From Neoceratodus forsteri (lineage: Eukaryota; Chordata; Ceratodontiformes; Ceratodontidae), in contig CM028136.1 of NCBI GenBank assembly GCA_016271365.2, forward strand, positions 464,626,001 to 464,690,000: a DNA stretch of 64,000 nucleotides, given 5' to 3'. Below, in pieces: positions 58,478 through 64,000 of this stretch; positions within the stretch are counted from its first letter, which is position 1, and every line of letters starts with the position of its first letter. A program made the translations under genes and the position numbers. The notes below the pieces were generated by a model. The model was not told where the DNA came from and made no database searches. It was given only the letters and a program-made list of their open reading frames with translations.

Positions 58478-61400
58478 GCATGGAAATATAGAATTTGACA
58501 GCAGATAAGGACCGCTTGGCCCACCTAGTCTGCCCATTTCCCTACCTGATGGATAAGCTGCAGATTCTAGTTAATCAACAGCTTACTTCCTCCTGCCCCC
58601 CCACTAAAATTGCCGTATGTCTGTCCCATGCATTCTTGAATTCTCCCACTGTTCCTGACTCACAACCTCCTCAGGAAGGCTGTTCCATGCATCCACAACC
58701 TCTCTGTGAAAAATACTTTCTAACATTACCTCTGGAGCCATCCCCTCTATCTTCAAATTGTGCCACCTTGTTCTTGCACATCTCTTCTTCTGAAAGATGC
58801 TACCCTCTTATACTTTGTTAATTCCTTAAGATACTTGAAAGTTTCTATCATGTTCCCTCTCCTCCTTTCCTCAAGAATATACATATTAGCTGCTGTAGTC
58901 TGTCCTCATATGTCTTCTGGTGCAGACCCTGCACCATCTGGTTGCCCTCCTCTGAACAGCCTCCACTCAATGTCTTTGTGGAGATGGAGTCTCCAGAATT
59001 GCACACAGTACTCCAGATGTGGTCTTACCAACTGTCTGTACAGAGGGATAACAACTTCCTGTTTTCTACTGTTGATGCCTCCCTATGCATCCCAGTATCC
59101 CCCAGCCTCTTTATTGCCTTCTCACATTGCTTGCCACCTTTAGGTCATCTGATATAATTACTCCTAGGTATCTTTCGATTTTTGTTGTTGTTATTAACTC
59201 ACCCCCCATTGTGTACTCTTCCCTTGGGTTTTGTTTCCAGATGCATTACCTTTCACTTCTTAGCATTGAATCTGAGCTGCTACATATTTGACCATTCCTC
59301 CAACCTTGCCAAGTCCTTTTCATCCTTTCCACCCCACCTTGTGTATCAATCCTGTTGCAGATCTTTGTGTCATCTGCAAAGAGACATACTTTTCTTTCTA
59401 GGTGCTCTCCAATGTCACTTATAAAGACATTAAAGAGGACCAGTCCCAGTACTGACCCCTCATGTATCTCACTAGTTACCCTCCTTTCTTCACTGTGGAC
59501 CCTTCACTATTACCCTTGCATCCTGTTGTCCAGACAGTGTTTTATCCAAGCGACCACCTTGGGACCCACTCCAAGGCTTGCTAACTTGTATATTAATCTT
59601 TTGTGTGAGACTGTGTCAAATGCCTTGCTAAAATCTAGGTAGGCCATATCCACAGCCCCTCCCTGGTCTACTACTTTGGTCACCCAGTCAAAGAAATCTA
59701 TTAGGTTCATCTGACATGACCTTCTGCTGTGAAACCATGCTGCCTTGGGTCCTGTGCCCCACTGGCCTCTAGGTACTCAACAGTTCTTTCCTTCAGAAGT
59801 GATTCCATCATTTTCCTAGCACTGAGGTCAAACTATCTGGTCTGTAGTTTCTGCCTCTGCCCTGCTCCCATTATTGTGAAGTGGAATCACATTTGCCTCC
59901 TCCAGTCCTCAGGTACCACCCATCCTCCCATGATTTGCTAAAGAGAGTAGTCAGTGGCATTACTAGTTCTAGCCTTAGTTCTTTTAGAATTCTTGGGTGA
60001 ATCCCATCAAGCCCCATTGTTTTGTCCACCATCAGTTTCCAGAGGTCTTTCAAAACTCTTTCTTCTGTGAATGGACTGGTATCTGCCCCCCTATTCAGAG
60101 TGTTTCTCTTGTTTGGTTTAGGTACCTCCCCCTCTTCTTCCATTGTGAATACTGAGCAGAAATATTCATTCAGTATTCCTGCTTTTTTTTCACTGTCACC
60201 CTCTTCCCACATTCCTCCCTTTATTAAGTCTCTATATTCTCCCTTGGTCTTTCTACACTCCCTAATGTACCTATAAAATGTTTTATCACCCTTCTTAACA
60301 CAGTTGGCCATCTCTTCCTCAGTTTGTACCTTTGCTATTCTGATTGCCTTCCCTGCCTCCTTCTGCTTTAACTGATAAAATTTTTTGTCCTGCTCCTTCT
60401 GTGTTTCCTTGTATTTCCTGAATGCTATCCTTTTCTCCTTAACCTTCCCTTCCTCCTCTTTTGAGAACCATAGTGTTTTTTTTCCTTCATTTTGTTTTGT
60501 TGATTTGCTTCACACAAAGGCTTGTTGCCACTGCGATAGCTGTTTTGATTATTCCCCATTGTTCCTCCACCCCTCCTTCTTGCCCATTTGCTAGTGCTTT
60601 TCTGAGGCATTCTCTCATTTTTCCAAAGTCAGCCTTCCTAAGTCCAGTACTCTTGTTTTTGTATGGTTTTATTCTATGACTGTGTTTATTGTGAACCACA
60701 CTGTTTGGTGGTCACTTGTTCCCAGAAGGCTACCCACTTCTAAATCTGAGATCCTTTTTCCTTCCCCATTTGAGAGTACCAGGTCTAAGATTGCTCCCTC
60801 CTGAGTGGGTTCCAACACTAGCTGTCTTAGGCATGCCCCCTGCAGGGCATCAAGAATGATCCTGCTCTTGGATGTGCGCAGCAAAGGTACTCCAATTAAC
60901 ATCTGGCATATTCAGGTCCCCATCAACAATATCTCCCTTTTTCTGCCATTTTAAGGATGCTTCTATCATTTCCTTGTCCATGTCTTCCCTGAGATGGGGT
61001 CTGTACACAACCCCATGCGGATTGTGGTGCCATTTCCTGTCTCCAGGGTGACCCACAGTGACTCATCAACTTCCTGTTTACTCTTTAGTTCTGTTGCTTT
61101 AATCCCTTCCCTTATATAGAGAGAGCCATCTCCTCCTCCTCCTCTTTTACCCACCCTGTCCCTCCTGTAGATTGTGTATCCTGGTATGTTGACATCCCAG
61201 TCATGGTTCTCTGTGTACCATGTTTCAGTGATGCCACAATATCCAGGCATCCTCTTCCATCAAGGCCACTCATTCATGGAGCTTGTTACACAGACTGCAG
61301 GCATTGGTACTCATCACCGTCCATTTATTTTTTATGGCCTTAGCCCTTTTAGCCCCAATCCTGTCCTTACTGCCTTTTTCTGCATTTACCCATGTCCTGC

Positions 61401-61700
61401 TCCCTACTGACTTCTCTACCTTTGTGTTTACCTCACTAACTACTGTGTTTTGTGTTTTGTGGGGGGAGGCTGGGATTTCCCTGATCTTTTTCAATGCCTC
61501 CCTCCTTGGCTAGTTTAAATGCTTGTCAATGAAGCATTTAAACCTGTCACCTAGGATCCTGGTCCCCCCTGGAAAGATGCAGACCATCACGCCAGTATAG
61601 GCTTGCATCCCTCCAGGTGGCTCCCCAGTACCCAATGAAACCAAAACCCTGAGCTCCACATAACAATGCCAAAAGCAGTTGCAACAGGCAGAAGACACAG
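58478..61700 (-). mobile_element. CR1-type LINE on the minus strand, most of ORF2 and 3' end
   Basis: The 3' terminus on the minus strand reads CTTATCTGCTGTCAAATTCT then ATATTTCCATG, a CR1-like 3' end. The body covers endonuclease to RT. It is related to, but clearly diverged from, the split CR1 at 26646-42895. The 5' limit near 61700 is approximate. Confidence 0.85.
58550..61494 (-). pseudogene. CR1 ORF2: endonuclease-reverse transcriptase, broken
   Basis: From the 5' side on the minus strand: TNACSLCNKLHE (61270-61494), then ITETWYTENHDWDVNIPGY and GGGGDGSLYIREGI (60966-61250). The nuclease core is GDLNMPDVNW (near 60900) with TSDHQTVWF (60669-60902). The linker has KTFYRYIRECRKTKGEY, EYFCSVFTMEEEGE and DKTMGLDGIHPRILKEL (59871-60311). 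The RT has LIDFFDWVT and AYLDFSKAFDTVSHKRL (59510-59710). The catalytic FADD box (CLFADDTKI) is at about 59370-59382. The C-terminal WNSLPEEV lies near 58680. Numerous frame changes. Confidence 0.88.
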
Positions 61701-61759
61701 AATAAAATGATAATATGGCTAAGACTGAAGACTTTCATTAATGAAATCCTAACCTGTTT

Positions 61760-64000
61760 AATTATCACACTATAATTATACAGTTAGGGGATATCCTACC
61801 TAGTCATAACAATATCTTATTTTTAACCACTGACACAGTTTTTCAATATTTATTTTTATTATTTTAAAGGCATTTTACAAATGCATTAAGAAACTTAATA
61901 CTGTATGTGTGTAATTATGGTCAATAATGACACTCTTTGATGCATTTAAAGGCACTTAACTGTGCCCTATGTCAAACATACACAAGGTGAGTGACAACTG
62001 GACCATATTTATCCATCTTGTCATGTCATTGCTTACCAGGGACAATGACATCTCCTTTCCATTATTTTCCATTACAAAATGAAGGCAAAACTGGGGGTGG
62101 TATAATTCTATGCAGACCCTCTTGTGAGCTGGTCCATTCCTCTTCTATCCCTATATCTCTCAAGTTTAGTGTTGGCAAGGTCTCCTTCCCTTACAATCTC
62201 CCTATTTTAGTCAGCACCATCTGCTGTTCCACTTGTATTATTGCTGATATTTTATTGGAAGTCACCACAATGTCTAATTTCCCTGGCTGCCACAGTCTAA
62301 CTCCTTCTCATGGGATACATCAACATAAAATACATATCTCCCACCTAATGTCCAACTATCAACTAATGTCAGGCCATTCCCACCTGCTCCAGTCCACTGA
62401 ATTAATCTTCCATCAGGTGCCCCACCTGTATATTACTTTTTACCTTAGGATTAACACTCTATAGCATTGCTTACATTCTATATTCTTATATCACTCTATG
62501 TATATATATATACCTTTATATAGTGTCACATATTATTGCACCCATCATAGAAATAAGTCTCACTTTTTGACTGGATAGCCCTACTGTAGGTCTTGGTTAC
62601 TTCATGATTTGTTTCTGTAACAGATGGGTAATGGCATTCCCAAGTTGCTTTTACCTTATCTGGTCTCTACCCTGAATGAAAAAAAACATGTTCAGTCCAC
62701 TGGCACAAACTGCTAAAAGTGATAGAAAGCTTCCTTAAAATTCCCATGTCTGTTTGATATGTGTGCATAGCTTTAAGAACTTCCTTACATTGACATATAT
62801 TCACCCTGTGGGTCAGGACAGGAGCCTCCTTCTGTTAGAAATGTGATCAAAATCTTATACTGTCATCAAGAACAGTACCTTCCTGGGCTGGTTTAATGCT
62901 GACTCTCTTGACAGCTCCTGCTGTAGCTTTTCCTTTGGAACTCACCTACTGTATATAGTCCTCAACCATTGTTTGTATTCTCTCATTAGTGTACCAGTAG
63001 CCATTTCACAGCAGGCTGCCTTCCTGCCCAAATAACTGCAGACCCACCAGCACCTAGTTACATTTCCTAGTGAATCACCAAAAGCTGAGGAATTATTTCC
63101 TCCTCTGAGTCTACTGCCTCTGCTCAGGGACCCCTATCAAGAGGTTTCTCTCTCCTTTGTAGCCAATGACATACTGTAGCCTTGCAACCCTTCCTGCACA
63201 AAACCCTATGGTAAACTTCTGGGTTGTTTTAAGCGTGTGTGTGTGTGTGTGTGAATTTTAATTAATTTCTATAACTTTCCGGATGTAAATTCCTGTCAGT
63301 AATGTGATCTCAGTGTGTTTGAATAAAGTACTACCTGGTCTGACTTCCCCAACACGAGGAACTTTCCTATTCTGCAAACAGGCCATAATATCAACGCTTC
63401 CTTTATACAGCCACCTATTGCCTCCTACTGCAGACCACCCAATCTTCAGATTCTCCTGGTGCATAGTACCTCCATACTGCTAACATCCTTCCTACAAGCT
63501 ATCAAAGCTTGCAACAAAACCCGCTGTCATACTTCCAAATTTATTTATAGTGTCACTGAAATGTAAGGCCTCATGAGTGTTTTTCACATCACCAAATATT
63601 TATCAAGCATTTTCAGCAACGTTATGTACTGTATTACATTCTTTGCAGGAAGTGTGCACCTATCAGCATTGGAGACTGGTAGACACCTTGAGCAACAATT
63701 CAGGGAATATTTCAGGGCAAAAAATAACTAACAGACCTGCATGCCATGAGTCACTGATGACATAAAGGAATAAATACCCAGATACATTTGTGGAATCTAA
63801 AACAGTGCTTTTATTACACATAAATGTGGAAATAGCAAACAGTCCTCAACCACAATTCAGGTGCCCTGGTGCTTTCTTTAATAAGGCTTTGTCAGGAGAC
63901 AAGCACCTTATGCTCTATGAGCCCTTACATCCTGGTAACAATCATACATCATCATGACATCATATAATTATGACAGCTGAGAATTCAGCAGTTCTTAAAG
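61760..64000. other. No recognisable gene; simple repeats only
   Basis: AT-rich DNA. Simple repeats are (TA)n at about 62500-62512 and (GT)n at 63235-63253. Short open frames have no motif I can name. Confidence 0.5.
63235..63253. repeat. (GT)n microsatellite
   Basis: An uninterrupted GT run of 19 bases. Confidence 0.9.

Noticed and set aside
61991..62464. 157-residue plus-strand frame in the right flank.
   Set aside because: No motif, no coding neighbours and ordinary AT-rich composition. It cannot be told apart from chance.

Overview
This window looks like intergenic DNA from a large, transposon-rich vertebrate genome. The TE mix is Tc1, PIF/Harbinger, T2/Kolobok-type, CR1, L2-like, L1, Tx1-like LINEs and a tRNA-derived SINE. 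I infer an amphibian (a caecilian is plausible); a lungfish or coelacanth is a weaker alternative. I see no host protein-coding exon, no true tRNA or rRNA gene and no CRISPR array. Almost every coding stretch belongs to a mobile element, and most are broken by stops and frameshifts.

Layout. 1-2285: LINE 3' end interrupted by a Tc1 element (518-2160). 2627-10090: a 7.46 kb PIF/Harbinger transposon with three genes: a transposase that reads intact across one consensus intron, a broken Myb-like gene on the minus strand, and a third small Myb-like gene that reads intact across one intron. 10840-11862: 5'-truncated L1. 12112-12740: tRNA-derived SINE sequence and a fold-back element. 12741-24463: two related LINEs (Tx1-like, zinc-knuckle ORF1) head-to-tail on the minus strand, with the SINE tail motif GAGTAGGG(G) at all three boundaries; the rest of the SINE tail resumes at 24464. 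25860-26640: LINE tail and endonuclease fragments.

26650-42895: a CR1 LINE split by a full-length L1 (27406-41694), itself split by a second full-length L1 (33945-41050) and a 493-bp insertion (31363-31855). Each insertion has a recognisable target-site duplication, so the order of events can be read. 43116-49910: L2-like and unassigned non-LTR fragments on both strands. 51354-54282: a fold-back TTAA-type (T2/Kolobok-like) element holding a non-autonomous Harbinger-type element (51611-53944), whose core is an imperfect palindrome of about 0.87 kb built from a 65-71 bp minisatellite. 54417-54587: a fold-back MITE. 55326-58379: a 5'-truncated L1 with a 15-bp target-site duplication. 58478-61700: a CR1 on the minus strand. 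61760-64000: no recognisable genes.

The parts that work together are the Harbinger genes (transposase plus Myb-like DNA-binding partners) and the LINE ORF1/ORF2 pairs. The two most interesting signals are the tandem LINE pair apparently targeted to a SINE tail and the three-gene Harbinger element.
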